From: Candidatus Sulfurimonas baltica
Lineage (GTDB): Bacteria; Campylobacterota; Campylobacteria; Campylobacterales; Sulfurimonadaceae
Length of the DNA stretch: 64,000 bases
Assembly: GCF_015265455.1 (NCBI RefSeq)
Contig: NZ_CP054492.1
Span: forward strand, 1,984,001-2,048,000
Reading direction: 5' to 3'
Below, in pieces: positions 20,418 to 30,543 of the stretch. The notes beneath the pieces were generated by a model. That model saw only the letters and a list, made by a program, of their open reading frames with translations. It had not been told where the DNA came from and made no database searches. Numbering within the stretch: the stretch's first letter is position 1; each line of letters begins with the position of its first letter. Both the position numbers and the translations under genes were made by a program.

Positions 20418-21296
20418 CTACTCTTTTGGCAGCTTTTCTTTCATTAATTCTACAAACTCTTCATCCAAGTCATCAACTTTTGGTAAAACAATATTAGCCT
20501 CTAGATATAAATTTCCTCTAACCTTTGTTTTGCGGTTCATAGCACCCATCTCTTTTACACGAAATCTTTGCCCATTCTTAGTGTTTTGAGGAATTTTAAG
20601 TTTTATCTCTTTTTCCAAAGTCTGTATAGTTATTTTTTCGCCAAAAAGAGCCGCATACAGAGGAACATCAAAGGTTTTTATTATGTCATCATCTTCTCTG
20701 ACATACTCAGGACTAGCCGCTACATTTATCTTTAAAAACAAATCCCCTGCTCTTCCACCTTGAGCGTGACCTTTGCCCTTAACACGCATTTTTTCGCCAC
20801 TCTTAACACCGGCTGGGATTTTTATGTCAAATCTGTCTCCATTTACAGCTACAGAGTGTGAGCCTCCAAGGATTGATACACTAAACGGAATTATTACGCT
20901 TGTCTCTATATCAAGATTGGGTTGCTGTTGTTGTGAAAAACCTCCACCGCCGAAGCCACCAAAGCCGCCACCGCCACCAAAGCCGCCACCACCAGAGAAC
21001 ATGCTTCTAAGTATGTCATCCAAATCGCCTTGACCACCTCTGCTGTGTGAGCGAGAAAAATCGTGAAAGTTCTGCCCACCAAACATGCTGTCTCCATGCA
21101 TGTCATACTGTGCTTTTTTCTTTTTGTCACTTAAAATTTCATAAGCAGAGTTTATCTCTTTAAACTTATCTTCCGCTCCAGCCTCTTTGTTTATGTCCGG
21201 ATGATACTGTCTCGCCAACTTTCTATATGCTTTTTTTATTTCGCTTTCATTCGCACTATCTGTAATTTCAAGCGTTTCGTATAATGATTTGCTCAT
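20418..21296 (-). CDS. cbpA: CbpA-type DnaJ co-chaperone
   Basis: This 292-residue DnaJ-family co-chaperone stimulates DnaK ATPase and delivers substrates. The J-domain is residues 4-68 with HPD at 32-34. A Gly/Phe-rich linker (about 85-125) follows, then directly the two beta-sandwich substrate domains with GDLFLKINV and later RGNLYLEANIVLP. The Cys-rich zinc finger of canonical DnaJ is absent, so it is the CbpA type (class II). It is first in the cbpA-hspR operon, with a HAIR-like operator in its promoter. Confidence 0.92.
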   Translation of the reverse strand: MSKSLYETLEITDSANESEIKKAYRKLARQYHPDINKEAGAEDKFKEINSAYEILSDKKKKAQYDMHGDSMFGGQNFHDFSRSHSRGGQGDLDDILRSMFSGGGGFGGGGGFGGFGGGGFSQQQQPNLDIETSVIIPFSVSILGGSHSVAVNGDRFDIKIPAGVKSGEKMRVKGKGHAQGGRAGDLFLKINVAASPEYVREDDDIIKTFDVPLYAALFGEKITIQTLEKEIKLKIPQNTKNGQRFRVKEMGAMNRKTKVRGNLYLEANIVLPKVDDLDEEFVELMKEKLPKE

Positions 21297-21333
21297 TTTA
21301 TTCCTAAAATTATATTATTATTTATCTAAGCGG

Positions 21334-21368
21334 ATTATATCATAAGGGTTGAGTGGAAGTCAATCAAG
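21334..21368 (-). promoter_or_regulatory. cbpA-hspR promoter with HAIR-like HspR operator
   Basis: Read on the minus strand, CTTGATT-N7-ACTCAAC (21368-21348) resembles the HspR box CTTGAGT-N7-ACTCAAG, matching 5 of 7 and 6 of 7 half-site positions. It covers the -35 element TTGACT (21363-21358), which is followed after 18 nt by TATAAT (21339-21334). Binding here would block RNA polymerase and give HspR autoregulation. The site is closely similar to the one before grpE. Confidence 0.75.
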
Positions 21369-21419
21369 TTGTTGTTTCGAAAAATCTGATTTTATTAAAT
21401 AAAAAGAGTAATGTAATTT

Positions 21420-21490
21420 CAATGCGCATAGTGAGGAAGTGCACTATTGTGCATGACGAGTGTAGCAACGCAGTAAGTACGTTGCTATTT
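21420..21490 (-). terminator. Tandem hairpins downstream of purH
   Basis: A 7-bp stem AGCAACG / CGTTGCT (21464-21486, 9-nt loop) lies 10 nt beyond the purH stop. It is followed on the minus strand by an imperfect 11-bp stem pairing GCACTATTGTGCA with TGCGCATAGTG (about 21423-21454). No U-run follows either. These are probably the transcript end of purH before the cbpA promoter, but a termination role is inferred only from position. Confidence 0.4.
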
Positions 21491-21495
21491 TGATT

Positions 21496-23031
21496 TTAAT
21501 GTAAAAAGTGACGTACTTCTGAGAAATACAGAGACATGCCAAACTCATTTGCAGCATCTATAATCTCTTCATCACGAATGGAACCGCCAGGCTCAATAAC
21601 ACTCTTCACACCGGCAGCGGCTGCTGCATCTATGCTGTCACGAAATGGGAAGAATGCTTCAGATGCAAGAGCTGCACCAGTTACATCTAGACCCATATCT
21701 TTTGCTTTTTTAAGCGCACACTGGCTTGCATCAACACGAGAAGTCATACCCATACCAACTGCTACCATAGCCGAGTTCTTTACATAAACAACACAGTTAG
21801 ACTTTGTAAGAGAAGCAACCTTATAAGCTATCTCCATATCTTTAAGCTCTTGTTGTGTCGCAGAGTTTTTGCTTACAAGCTTTGCATTTTTAACTTCGTC
21901 TTCACCAACTTTGTCAGCATCTTGATAAACAAAACCGCCATCTATATGCTTGAAGTCTTTTTTATCATTTGCTAGAACTAGCTTATCGCTTCCCATCTCA
22001 AAAAGTTTAATTCTCTTTTTCTTTTCAAAAACCTCTTGAGCTTCAGGAGTTATACGACCTGCAATAACAACTTCTAAGAATATCTCATTCATTTTTTCTG
22101 CCAGCTCTTTATTTACAGTACCGTTAACGGCAACAACGCCTCCAAATGCAGATACAGGGTCACATTTCAGAGCCTCTTCGTAAGCCTCTAAAAGCGTATC
22201 TTTTATAGCAAATCCACATGGATTACCATGTTTAGTTATACACACAGCATTTTCTTTACCAAAAGCAGAGGCGATTTTAACAGCTCCACTTAAGTCATTC
22301 ATGTTATTAAAACTTGCTTCACCTTTTAGGGTTGTGAAATTGTTTGAGTAGTGCTTGTCAAACTCGTATAAAGCACCGTTTTGGTGAGGGTTTTCACCAT
22401 AACGAGTATCCATAACTTTATTTCCTACAATAAACTGCTTCTCGCCAAAACCTTTATTGAAACGCTCATTCATGTAGTTTGCAATCATACTGTCGTATGC
22501 AGCTGTGTGCTCATACGCTTTTATCATCATACCACGTCTAAATTCAACTGTATTAGCTTCATTTTCTATATTTGATATAACCGTAGAGTAGTCATTTACA
22601 TCAGTAACAATGATTACGCTATCAAAGTTTTTTGCAGCTGAACGAACCATTGCAGGTCCACCGATGTCTATGTTCTCGATGATGTCATCAAAGTCATCAG
22701 TTCTCTCAATAGTCTCTTTAAATGGATAAAGGTTTACACATACTAGGTCAATAGACTCTACACCTAACTCTTTTGCTTGGTCCAAATGTGACTGTTTGTC
22801 ACGTCTATGTAAAATTCCGCCATGAACATAAGGGTTCAGAGTCTTTACACGTCCTTCGAAGCACTCAGGAAACTTTGTTACTTCATCAATCTCTATAGCT
22901 CTTACACCATTTTCAACCAAAATTTTATAAGTTCCGCCTGTAGAGATAATCTCATAACCATTACTTACTAGAGATTTACAAAACTCAACTACACCACTTT
23001 TATCGCTAACACTAACTAATGCTCTTTTCAC
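21496..23031 (-). CDS. purH: Bifunctional AICAR transformylase / IMP cyclohydrolase
   Basis: PurH carries out the last two steps of IMP synthesis: formylation of AICAR with 10-formyl-THF, then ring closure. The 511 residues have the N-terminal cyclohydrolase domain (1 to about 145; [21 protein letters not shown]) and the C-terminal transformylase domain with [26 protein letters not shown] and SEAFFPFRD. The start is GTG with AAAAGGAG 9 nt upstream. It is monocistronic here, with a 252-nt gap to ilvC. Confidence 0.95.
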   Translation of the reverse strand: MKRALVSVSDKSGVVEFCKSLVSNGYEIISTGGTYKILVENGVRAIEIDEVTKFPECFEGRVKTLNPYVHGGILHRRDKQSHLDQAKELGVESIDLVCVNLYPFKETIERTDDFDDIIENIDIGGPAMVRSAAKNFDSVIIVTDVNDYSTVISNIENEANTVEFRRGMMIKAYEHTAAYDSMIANYMNERFNKGFGEKQFIVGNKVMDTRYGENPHQNGALYEFDKHYSNNFTTLKGEASFNNMNDLSGAVKIASAFGKENAVCITKHGNPCGFAIKDTLLEAYEEALKCDPVSAFGGVVAVNGTVNKELAEKMNEIFLEVVIAGRITPEAQEVFEKKKRIKLFEMGSDKLVLANDKKDFKHIDGGFVYQDADKVGEDEVKNAKLVSKNSATQQELKDMEIAYKVASLTKSNCVVYVKNSAMVAVGMGMTSRVDASQCALKKAKDMGLDVTGAALASEAFFPFRDSIDAAAAAGVKSVIEPGGSIRDEEIIDAANEFGMSLYFSEVRHFLH

Positions 23032-23283
23032 TATATCTGTCTCCTTTTCAAAGGAAGTGAATTCCTATGAAAATTCCCATTACTAAAACTTTACCTATCG
23101 GCAAGACAGTAATGAAGAAATTAAATTTATGGAATTTTAGCAAAGAAGAGTTTAGATAATGGTAAACTTAATTAATTTAGATATTAAGATTTATTCTATT
23201 GTAAACTAAATTGATTTTTTGATTGTTTTTTTAAAGTGAATTTGTATTTTGGTAGAGCACGACGCAGAAGATGCGCCGATTTT
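23032..23283. other. Intergenic region between ilvC and purH
   Basis: Here lies a 252-nt non-coding gap. It holds the purH ribosome-binding site and a possible long hairpin closed by CATTACT / AGTAATG about 40-75 nt before purH. Near 23254-23278 is a GC-rich imperfect hairpin (GGCGCA against TGCGTC) just after the ilvC stop. I see no known riboswitch core, clear promoter or small ORF. Confidence 0.4.
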
Positions 23284-24315
<1,032 letters not shown>

Positions 24316-24330
24316 TTACATAATGTTAAG

Positions 24331-24344
24331 CTTAAGCGCTTAAG
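24331..24344. promoter_or_regulatory. Perfect palindrome in the ilvC leader
   Basis: CTTAAGCGCTTAAG is a perfect 14-bp palindrome 25 nt upstream of the ilvC ATG. A TATAAT on the minus strand (24361-24356) places it just downstream of the probable transcription start, a common operator position. A second shorter palindrome TTAAGCTTAA overlaps it at 24327-24336. No regulator is known to me for this sequence. Confidence 0.4.
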
Positions 24345-24415
24345 AATTTTTTGGCATTATACTAAAATAAAGCAAAAACTTTTATAATGTCGAAAAGAAA
24401 TTAAGGAATATTAGT

Positions 24416-25069
24416 ATGAAACAGTTTAATCTTTTTAAAGAAATTATTACTATTGACAGAAGCGTACTGCTAAAAGCTATTAACTCATCAAAGCTTTTTG
24501 GGATAGAGATAAGTGGAAATATTGTTTATGAGCCATTTACGGCAAATAATATTTTAATCTTTTTGGGCAAACATATTCAAGAACAGGCAAGTGCCTTAGT
24601 GCCTACACAAACAATAACTTTAGAGTCAATACTTGGTAAAAACTATCAAATAGTAGAAGATGATGATAGAGTTCTTGTAAAAGCTTTCTCGAACTGGCAA
24701 GAAATAATAGGATTTAATACACCTAGAGCAACATATGATGATACTACAGCTGATGGTATTGCCGAATTTTCAGATAAAGAGCTTGAGAATATTGGCTGGC
24801 ATGCGACAGAATTTAGTATTAAATATAGAGAGTTAGTGGATGTCTTAGAAGAAAAATGTGCAGGCACAATAATTTGCATTGAGCAAAATGAACCATATCA
24901 ATTTAGCGGTCTTGGTTTTTTAGATGATTTTGCAGATGCAAAAGCAACTCTATTTGATTATTGTCAGACTAAGATTAAAAACCTTATGCTTGAAAAAGAT
25001 GAGTACAAAAAAGAAAATTTAACAGATGATGAGCTAGAGGCTGCTGAGTATTTTGGACTTCTTTCCTAA
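24416..25069 (+). CDS. Hypothetical protein
   Basis: The protein has 217 residues, is acidic and soluble, with no signal peptide or membrane segment. AAGGA lies 8 nt before the ATG. It is a mixed alpha/beta protein with a highly acidic C-terminal helix (DDELEAAEYF). I do not recognise a family. It is transcribed alone, divergent from ilvC and convergent with the AsmA-like gene. Confidence 0.75.
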   Translation: MKQFNLFKEIITIDRSVLLKAINSSKLFGIEISGNIVYEPFTANNILIFLGKHIQEQASALVPTQTITLESILGKNYQIVEDDDRVLVKAFSNWQEIIGFNTPRATYDDTTADGIAEFSDKELENIGWHATEFSIKYRELVDVLEEKCAGTIICIEQNEPYQFSGLGFLDDFADAKATLFDYCQTKIKNLMLEKDEYKKENLTDDELEAAEYFGLLS

Positions 25070-25075
25070 CATTTA

Positions 25076-25144
25076 AAGACTCTGGATCAAGTCTAGAGTG
25101 ACGGGAATATCGTCATTCCAAGCTTGACTTGGAATCTAGTTTAT
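25076..25144. repeat. Interspersed palindromic repeat, copy 1 (two units)
   Basis: Between two convergent genes lies a segment whose last 39 nt (25106-25144) are identical to 55645-55683. Its core ATTCCAAG-CTTGA-CTTGGAAT is a perfect 8-bp stem with a 5-nt loop. Directly upstream a related, degenerate unit (CTGGATCAAGTCTAGAGTGACG) is present. It resembles short palindromic intergenic repeats common in bacteria and could act as a bidirectional RNA end here. Confidence 0.8.
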
Positions 25145-25164
25145 GAGTTATCAAAACATATAAA

Positions 25165-27162
25165 TTAAAAAAACTTTTTAAATAATTTATCTATCTTTCT
25201 TATCACAGCCTCACCCGCTTTAGACTTCATAAACTTCTCCAAATCAACTTTGACTTTTGGAGAGTTTATATCCCCTTTTATATTTGCCGTAATTGCATTT
25301 TCTTTTGCCTGAACTATTATGTCAGAATCTATCATAGATGTTTTTGTGTTTAACTTTGTATTAGTACTTTTAACAGAAGCTTGTTTAGAGCGAATATTTA
25401 GTGATGCTACTATATTTTCTTTATTTATTTTTGCTCCTATATCTCCATTAAAAGATTCTCTGTACATGTCAAACTTGGTATATTGTTTTATCAGATCAAA
25501 TGTTTTATTATTTACAAAATGTCCATCTGACACATGCGCTGTCATAACCCCTTTACTTAATGCCAAGTTGTAATCGAGTTTACCGTTAAGTGTTGATTTG
25601 AATATTTCAGGATATATCAACATATTAAGAATTCCAATAGTATCTACTGATTTAATCTCTGCACTAAAATCATCGTTATGAAGTTTAGCATCTATCTTAC
25701 CACCAAACAATTTCGTATGTAGAGTTAAATCTAAATCTTTCGTTTTTGACAAATCCCCGTTTAAAATGATTTTTCCTCTCATATGCTGATTGGTCGCAAA
25801 AAAAAGCTTATCTAAATCTGCAACCCCCACCTCATAATCACTTTTTAATGATTTGTCTTTTATATTGAATCTTGCTCGTTTTATATCAATATTTGCAATA
25901 TTTGAATTGAAGTCAACTTTCGTATCAACATTGTTGCCATCTAAAACACTCTCTGTCTTTGTATTATATATAGTGTTAGGCATAGCAGATTTAAATTCAG
26001 AGATTTTTGTTATATATTTTGAATCAAGAACACCCTCTTTTATAGTAGAAAACACTTTGCCTTTTAACTTTCCAACTCTTGCGTCACTTATATCAGCATC
26101 TAAAGATAGCGTCCCATCTGTGTAGTGCGGTTGATTTAACATGTAAAGAACTTCTTTAAGTTGCATATTTTTCATGCTAGTTTTAATTTGTAAGGGGGCA
26201 AAATCTTTTAAAACAGCTTCAAACTTAGTATCTGAAGAAGCCACATCACTCTCTCCCTTAATAACAAGTTTTTCTTTACTCCCTTTAACTGCTCCACTAA
26301 GTTTAAAAACTCCTCTAATATCTGCACCTGTAATTGGTTTTAAAACTGCAAGCTCTTTAATGTTTAAAGAGTACTTAACATCTGCCTTAAAAGGGTCTGG
26401 GAGAACTTTTCCTGAACTGTTTATATTAAATAAATTAGAGACAAGTTCACAACTGTAATCTATATCATCACCTTTTAATTTTGCGTCAAGATTCATAAAA
26501 AAAGTAGTTTTTGGAATGGTTACATTAAAATCTCTTTTCATTAATGTAGGATTGATTATTCCATTTTTTGTGCTTAATACTATATCTCCATCCAGAGCAT
26601 GTGGATTTATATTTTTAAAATTAATATCAAGATTTACATCAGCACTTGCATAAGCACTTTGAGAACTCATATCTAAAAGCGATGCTAATTTCAAATCTTT
26701 TATTTTTGCAATAATAGAAGTTGGATTTAAATCAGTTAATTCCACATGATATGTTGTATTGCTCTGTGCCAAATCGCTAGATCCGTCTATTTCTATAAAT
26801 ACAATATCTCCTTTGATGATTCCACTAGCAGATAAAGATTTATTCAGTTGCACACCAATAAGAGGTTTTAAAGTTTTAAGTTCATCTAACTTAATTTTAT
26901 ATTCGATATTAAAATCTTCTCTAAAAATAGAGTAATTTCCATTAAGTGTAATAATATTATTTTTATTTAACTCTATTTCTACTTCAAAATCACTCATACT
27001 CAGAGAGAATATTCTAAGTTTAGATTCTAGTTTTGTATGCTCTATTATTTTAGCTTCAATTATTGGTGCAAATATCCCATTACCTATAGATGTAAAGATA
27101 AGCACATAAGATGCTGCAAGCAATACCGCTAAAATCCCACCTATCCAAGTAAAATACTTCAT
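25165..27162 (-). CDS. AsmA/YhdP-like large membrane-anchored protein
   Basis: The protein has 665 residues from the ATG at 27162, chosen over an upstream in-frame start because GGAG precedes it and it puts the membrane helix (about 5-25) at the N-terminus. The rest is a long periplasmic array of beta-strand segments with repeats such as LSASGIIKGD, FKLSGAVKGS and GKIILNGDLSK, typical of AsmA-superfamily proteins. Relatives (AsmA, YhdP, TamB) form groove-shaped bridges proposed to move phospholipids to the outer membrane. That role is inferred. It is monocistronic. Confidence 0.65.
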   Translation of the reverse strand: MKYFTWIGGILAVLLAASYVLIFTSIGNGIFAPIIEAKIIEHTKLESKLRIFSLSMSDFEVEIELNKNNIITLNGNYSIFREDFNIEYKIKLDELKTLKPLIGVQLNKSLSASGIIKGDIVFIEIDGSSDLAQSNTTYHVELTDLNPTSIIAKIKDLKLASLLDMSSQSAYASADVNLDINFKNINPHALDGDIVLSTKNGIINPTLMKRDFNVTIPKTTFFMNLDAKLKGDDIDYSCELVSNLFNINSSGKVLPDPFKADVKYSLNIKELAVLKPITGADIRGVFKLSGAVKGSKEKLVIKGESDVASSDTKFEAVLKDFAPLQIKTSMKNMQLKEVLYMLNQPHYTDGTLSLDADISDARVGKLKGKVFSTIKEGVLDSKYITKISEFKSAMPNTIYNTKTESVLDGNNVDTKVDFNSNIANIDIKRARFNIKDKSLKSDYEVGVADLDKLFFATNQHMRGKIILNGDLSKTKDLDLTLHTKLFGGKIDAKLHNDDFSAEIKSVDTIGILNMLIYPEIFKSTLNGKLDYNLALSKGVMTAHVSDGHFVNNKTFDLIKQYTKFDMYRESFNGDIGAKINKENIVASLNIRSKQASVKSTNTKLNTKTSMIDSDIIVQAKENAITANIKGDINSPKVKVDLEKFMKSKAGEAVIRKIDKLFKKFF

Positions 27163-27276
27163 AGTCTCTCCATAAATATATGATATACAATAATACAATA
27201 ATTACTATTATATTGCCAAGGCCAACACTTGATATAATAAGACTAAACTTTATTAAGCAACATGACTAAATGTACA

Positions 27277-27306
27277 CTTGACATTGTTACACTCAATATG
27301 TATAAT
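27277..27306 (+). promoter_or_regulatory. grpE-dnaK promoter with HAIR-like HspR operator
   Basis: TTGACA (27278-27283), 17 nt, TATAAT (27301-27306) is an exact sigma-70 consensus. Overlapping it, CTTGACA-N7-ACTCAAT (27277-27297) resembles the HspR operator CTTGAGT-N7-ACTCAAG (5 of 7 and 6 of 7). A strong promoter held down by a repressor is the known layout for HspR-controlled chaperone genes. No CIRCE element (the HrcA site) is visible, and hrcA, which often precedes grpE in this phylum, is absent here. Confidence 0.8.
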
Positions 27307-27343
27307 GTTGGTAGATTTTTAGAAAAGGAGTACTTTAACAACT

Positions 27344-27913
27344 ATGTCAAAATCAAATGATGAAGAATCACAAAACGAACCTCTGATTAATGAAGAGGAA
27401 GATACTGAGATAAATAAAGCTGAGTCCGAAGCAGAGGCAGAAGCTGAGGCAGTCGAAAATGAGTTTGATCTTTTACAAGAGGAACTTATAGCTCTTAAAG
27501 ACAAATATGCGCGTGTACATGCTGACTTTGATAATATCAAGAAAAGACTCGAGCGGGAAAAATATACAGCGGTAGAATACTCGAATGAGAAGTTTGCCAA
27601 AGATATGATACCTGTAATGGATGCACTTCAAATGGCACTATCTTCTACAGCAAGTGTAGCGGACCCGGTGGAACATTATGAAAAACTAAAAGAGGGTATA
27701 GAACTTACACTCAAGCAGTTTACAACATCTTTAGAGAAGCATGGTGTTACTATGGTTTCACACGATGAACCGTTTGATCCAAACATCCACAACGCTATTC
27801 AAAGTGTAGATAGTGAAGATGTTGAGTCTGGACAAATAGTTCAAACTTTTCAAACTGGTTATAAATATAAAGAGAGACCACTGCGTGAAGCTATGGTTAT
27901 AGTTGCGAATTAA
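27344..27913 (+). CDS. grpE: Nucleotide exchange factor GrpE
   Basis: GrpE releases ADP from DnaK. The 189 residues begin with an acidic disordered stretch (1-40) and a long coiled coil (about 40-90; KYARVHADFDNIKKRLEREK). The C-terminal beta domain includes HGVTMVSHDEPFDPNIHNAI and VQTFQTGYKYKERPLREAMV, family signatures. The ribosome-binding site GGAG is 13 nt from the ATG, an unusually long spacing. It shares a transcript with dnaK, 187 nt downstream. Confidence 0.94.
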   Translation: MSKSNDEESQNEPLINEEEDTEINKAESEAEAEAEAVENEFDLLQEELIALKDKYARVHADFDNIKKRLEREKYTAVEYSNEKFAKDMIPVMDALQMALSSTASVADPVEHYEKLKEGIELTLKQFTTSLEKHGVTMVSHDEPFDPNIHNAIQSVDSEDVESGQIVQTFQTGYKYKERPLREAMVIVAN

Positions 27914-28100
27914 TAAAAATACATTCCCAAGCTAAGCATGGGAACAAAAAAACAAGTTAGACAAAATATGATGCAATAGCATCTAACTTTAGTCGCCTTA
28001 ACGGCGCAAGCGGAGTGAAAGGGACTAGTTCCTTTCACGGACTAATAGATGGAGCGAATGAATTTGCTTCATTTTATGAAATAAAATTAAGGAAATTATA
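27914..28100 (+). other. Structured grpE-dnaK intercistronic region
   Basis: These 187 non-coding nt within the operon contain two clear inverted repeats. One is TTCCCA..TGGGAA (27923-27942). The other is GTGAAAGGGA-CTAG-TTCCTTTCAC (about 28015-28038), a near-perfect 10-bp stem. The dnaK ribosome-binding site AAGGA follows at the end. No U-run follows the hairpins, so they may be mRNA-processing or stabilising structures rather than terminators. Confidence 0.6.
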
Positions 28101-29987
28101 ATGAGTAAAGTAATTGGTATAGATTTAGGAACAACAAATTCATGTGTAGCAGTTTACGAGGGTGGTGAAGCGAAAATCATCCCAAACAAAGAGGGTAAAA
28201 ATACTACTCCATCAGTAGTAGCATTTACAGATAAAGGTGAAGTTTTAGTTGGAGATCCTGCAAAGCGTCAAGCTATCACAAACCCAAACAAGACTATCTC
28301 TTCAATCAAGAGAATTATGGGTCTTATGATGAGTGAAGAGAATGCTAAAGCGGCTCACGATAAAGTAACTTACAACATAGTAGATAAAGATGGAATGGCT
28401 GCTGTTGATGTAGCTGGTAAAATCTACACTCCACAAGAGATTTCTGCTAAGATTCTTTCTAAACTAAAAGAAGATGCTGAAGCTTATCTAGGTTCAACTG
28501 TAACTGATGCAGTTATCACAGTTCCGGCATACTTTAATGATGCACAGAGAAAAGCAACAAAAGACGCAGGTACTATTGCCGGTCTTAATGTTCTTCGTAT
28601 TATAAATGAGCCAACTGCTTCTGCACTTGCTTATGGTTTAGAGAGTAAAGCTGAAGAGAATGTACTTGTATACGACCTTGGTGGTGGAACATTTGATGTT
28701 ACTGTTTTAGAGATCTCTGACGGTACTTTTGAAGTTCTTTCAACTGATGGTAATGCATTTTTAGGTGGTGATGATTTTGATAATAAAATCGTTGATTTTT
28801 TAAATGCTGAGTTCAAAAATACACACGGTATAGATCTTAAAAATGACAAAATGGCTCTACAACGTCTAAAAGATGCTGCTGAAAATGCTAAAAAAGAGTT
28901 AAGCTCATCTACTGAAACAGAGATAAACCTACCGTTTATCACTATGACAGAAGCTGGACCTCAACATCTTGTTATTAAACTTACTCGTGCTAAATTTGAA
29001 GGTATGATTGAAAAATTAGTAGAAGAGACTATCGACCATATCAAAACAGCTATGAAAGAGTCTGGCTTACAAAACAGTGATATCAAAGAGATTATCATGG
29101 TTGGTGGTTCAATTCGTGTACCAAAAGCTCAAGAGATGGTTTCAGCATACTTTGGCGGCAAAACACTTAACAAAAGTGTAAATCCTGACGAAGTTGTTGC
29201 TGCTGGTGCTGCTATTCAAGGTGGTGTTCTTAGAGGAGATGTTAAAGATGTTCTTCTTTTAGATGTTACTCCATTATCACTTGGTATTGAGACTTTAGGT
29301 GGAGTTATGACTAAAATTATTGAAAAAGGTACAACTATTCCTGTTAAAAAATCTCAAGTTTTCTCAACTGCAGAAGACAACCAGCCAGCTGTTAGTATTT
29401 CAGTAGGTCAAGGCGAGAGAGAATTCGCTAAAGATAACAAATCTTTAGGTCTATTTGAACTAGGTAATATTGCAGCAGCTCCAAGAGGTGTTCCACAAAT
29501 CGAAGTAACTTTTGACATCGATGCAAACGGTATTTTAACTGTTAGCTCGACTGATAAAGGTACTGGTAAATCTCAATCAATCACCATCTCTGGATCATCA
29601 GGGTTAAGCGAAGAAGAGATCAATAAAATGGTTCAAGATGCTGAAGAGCATAAGGCTGAAGATTCAAAAAGAAAAGAGTTAGTTGATCTTAAAAATCAGG
29701 CTGATGCACTGATTGCTCAAACTGAAAAATCTTTAGGTGAGATTGGCGATAAGATAAGTGCTGAAGAGAAAGTAGCAATCGAAACTGCAGTAACTGAATT
29801 AAAAGATACTCTAAAAGATGGGTCTGCAACTAAAGAGCAAATTGAAGAAAAAGTAAAAGTATTAACTGAAGCTTCTCATAAAATGGCTGAGCAGATGTAC
29901 AAAAAAGAAGAAGGCGCAGAAGCTGGTGAAGCTGACCAAAAAAAGAAGAAAAATGACGAAGATGTTATAGACGCTGAAATAGAATAA
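28101..29987 (+). CDS. dnaK: Chaperone DnaK (Hsp70)
   Basis: DnaK is the ATP-dependent Hsp70 that works with GrpE and DnaJ/CbpA in folding and may feed back on HspR. The 628 residues are full length. The nucleotide-binding domain starts [13 protein letters not shown] (5-17) and has [12 protein letters not shown] and [11 protein letters not shown]. The substrate domain contains [13 protein letters not shown] and the C-terminal lid ends in an acidic, Lys-rich tail EDVIDAEIE. In [11 protein letters not shown] the usual Thr of GGSTRVP is Ile. Confidence 0.97.
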   Translation: MSKVIGIDLGTTNSCVAVYEGGEAKIIPNKEGKNTTPSVVAFTDKGEVLVGDPAKRQAITNPNKTISSIKRIMGLMMSEENAKAAHDKVTYNIVDKDGMAAVDVAGKIYTPQEISAKILSKLKEDAEAYLGSTVTDAVITVPAYFNDAQRKATKDAGTIAGLNVLRIINEPTASALAYGLESKAEENVLVYDLGGGTFDVTVLEISDGTFEVLSTDGNAFLGGDDFDNKIVDFLNAEFKNTHGIDLKNDKMALQRLKDAAENAKKELSSSTETEINLPFITMTEAGPQHLVIKLTRAKFEGMIEKLVEETIDHIKTAMKESGLQNSDIKEIIMVGGSIRVPKAQEMVSAYFGGKTLNKSVNPDEVVAAGAAIQGGVLRGDVKDVLLLDVTPLSLGIETLGGVMTKIIEKGTTIPVKKSQVFSTAEDNQPAVSISVGQGEREFAKDNKSLGLFELGNIAAAPRGVPQIEVTFDIDANGILTVSSTDKGTGKSQSITISGSSGLSEEEINKMVQDAEEHKAEDSKRKELVDLKNQADALIAQTEKSLGEIGDKISAEEKVAIETAVTELKDTLKDGSATKEQIEEKVKVLTEASHKMAEQMYKKEEGAEAGEADQKKKKNDEDVIDAEIE

Positions 29988-30000
29988 TTTACTACTTGAA

Positions 30001-30027
30001 TGCGAAATGGGCACGTTCCATTTCGCA
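30001..30027. terminator. Strong hairpin between convergent dnaK and psiE-like genes
   Basis: TGCGAAATGG / CCATTTCGCA forms a perfect 10-bp stem with a 7-nt loop, 13 nt past the dnaK stop. It lies between convergent genes and could serve both, but it lacks a U-run on either strand. Probably a bidirectional RNA end structure. Confidence 0.6.
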
Positions 30028-30048
30028 ATTACTATAATCACAACACCC

Positions 30049-30516
30049 TTATTTTCTTTCGTCTGTTAATCTTTCCTTATGATGCTTCCCTATAAGATAA
30101 TAGGTAATACCCAGAGCTAAAACAACTGATGCTGTTGCAAAAATATACATGTAGGTAACAGTTTCAAAATCAATAATAATTACTTTTCTAGCAATTGCCA
30201 TCAAAGCTGTTGCAATAACTAGTTTTAGTGGAACAACATCTGTTCTTAAATACAAAACAATATTTTGATAAATTTCTATTGCAATAAGGACAGCAAGAAA
30301 AGCAGCAAATGTTTTAAATATATCTGAAATTCCAAGTAGCATAAATGGCGGGCTTGATAAGTGTTCATAAAGCACATAAACAACATCAGCAACACCCCAA
30401 AAGATTACAAGCACCATCAGTACTGCCAATATTTTTACGGCTACTTTTATAATTTTATGTAAAAAAGCGATTAAAGCGTCTTCGTGTTCTGTTGGTAACT
30501 CTTCATGTTTTTCCAT
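30049..30516 (-). CDS. PsiE-family membrane protein
   Basis: The protein has 155 residues and four membrane helices (about 20-44, 62-86, 95-112 and 120-145). The segment YLRTDVVPLKLVIATALMAI with following ARKVIIID matches the phosphate-starvation-inducible PsiE family, whose function is unknown. The ends are charged and cytoplasmic. It is last in a group with a universal stress protein 27 nt upstream, so stress induction is plausible. No Pho box was recognised. Confidence 0.75.
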   Translation of the reverse strand: MEKHEELPTEHEDALIAFLHKIIKVAVKILAVLMVLVIFWGVADVVYVLYEHLSSPPFMLLGISDIFKTFAAFLAVLIAIEIYQNIVLYLRTDVVPLKLVIATALMAIARKVIIIDFETVTYMYIFATASVVLALGITYYLIGKHHKERLTDERK

Positions 30517-30543
30517 CGTATCCCCTTTAAGTAAAATATCTTA

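Noticed and set aside
20773-21033. Proline-rich ORF on the plus strand
   Set aside because: It is the complement of the Gly/Phe-rich linker of CbpA.
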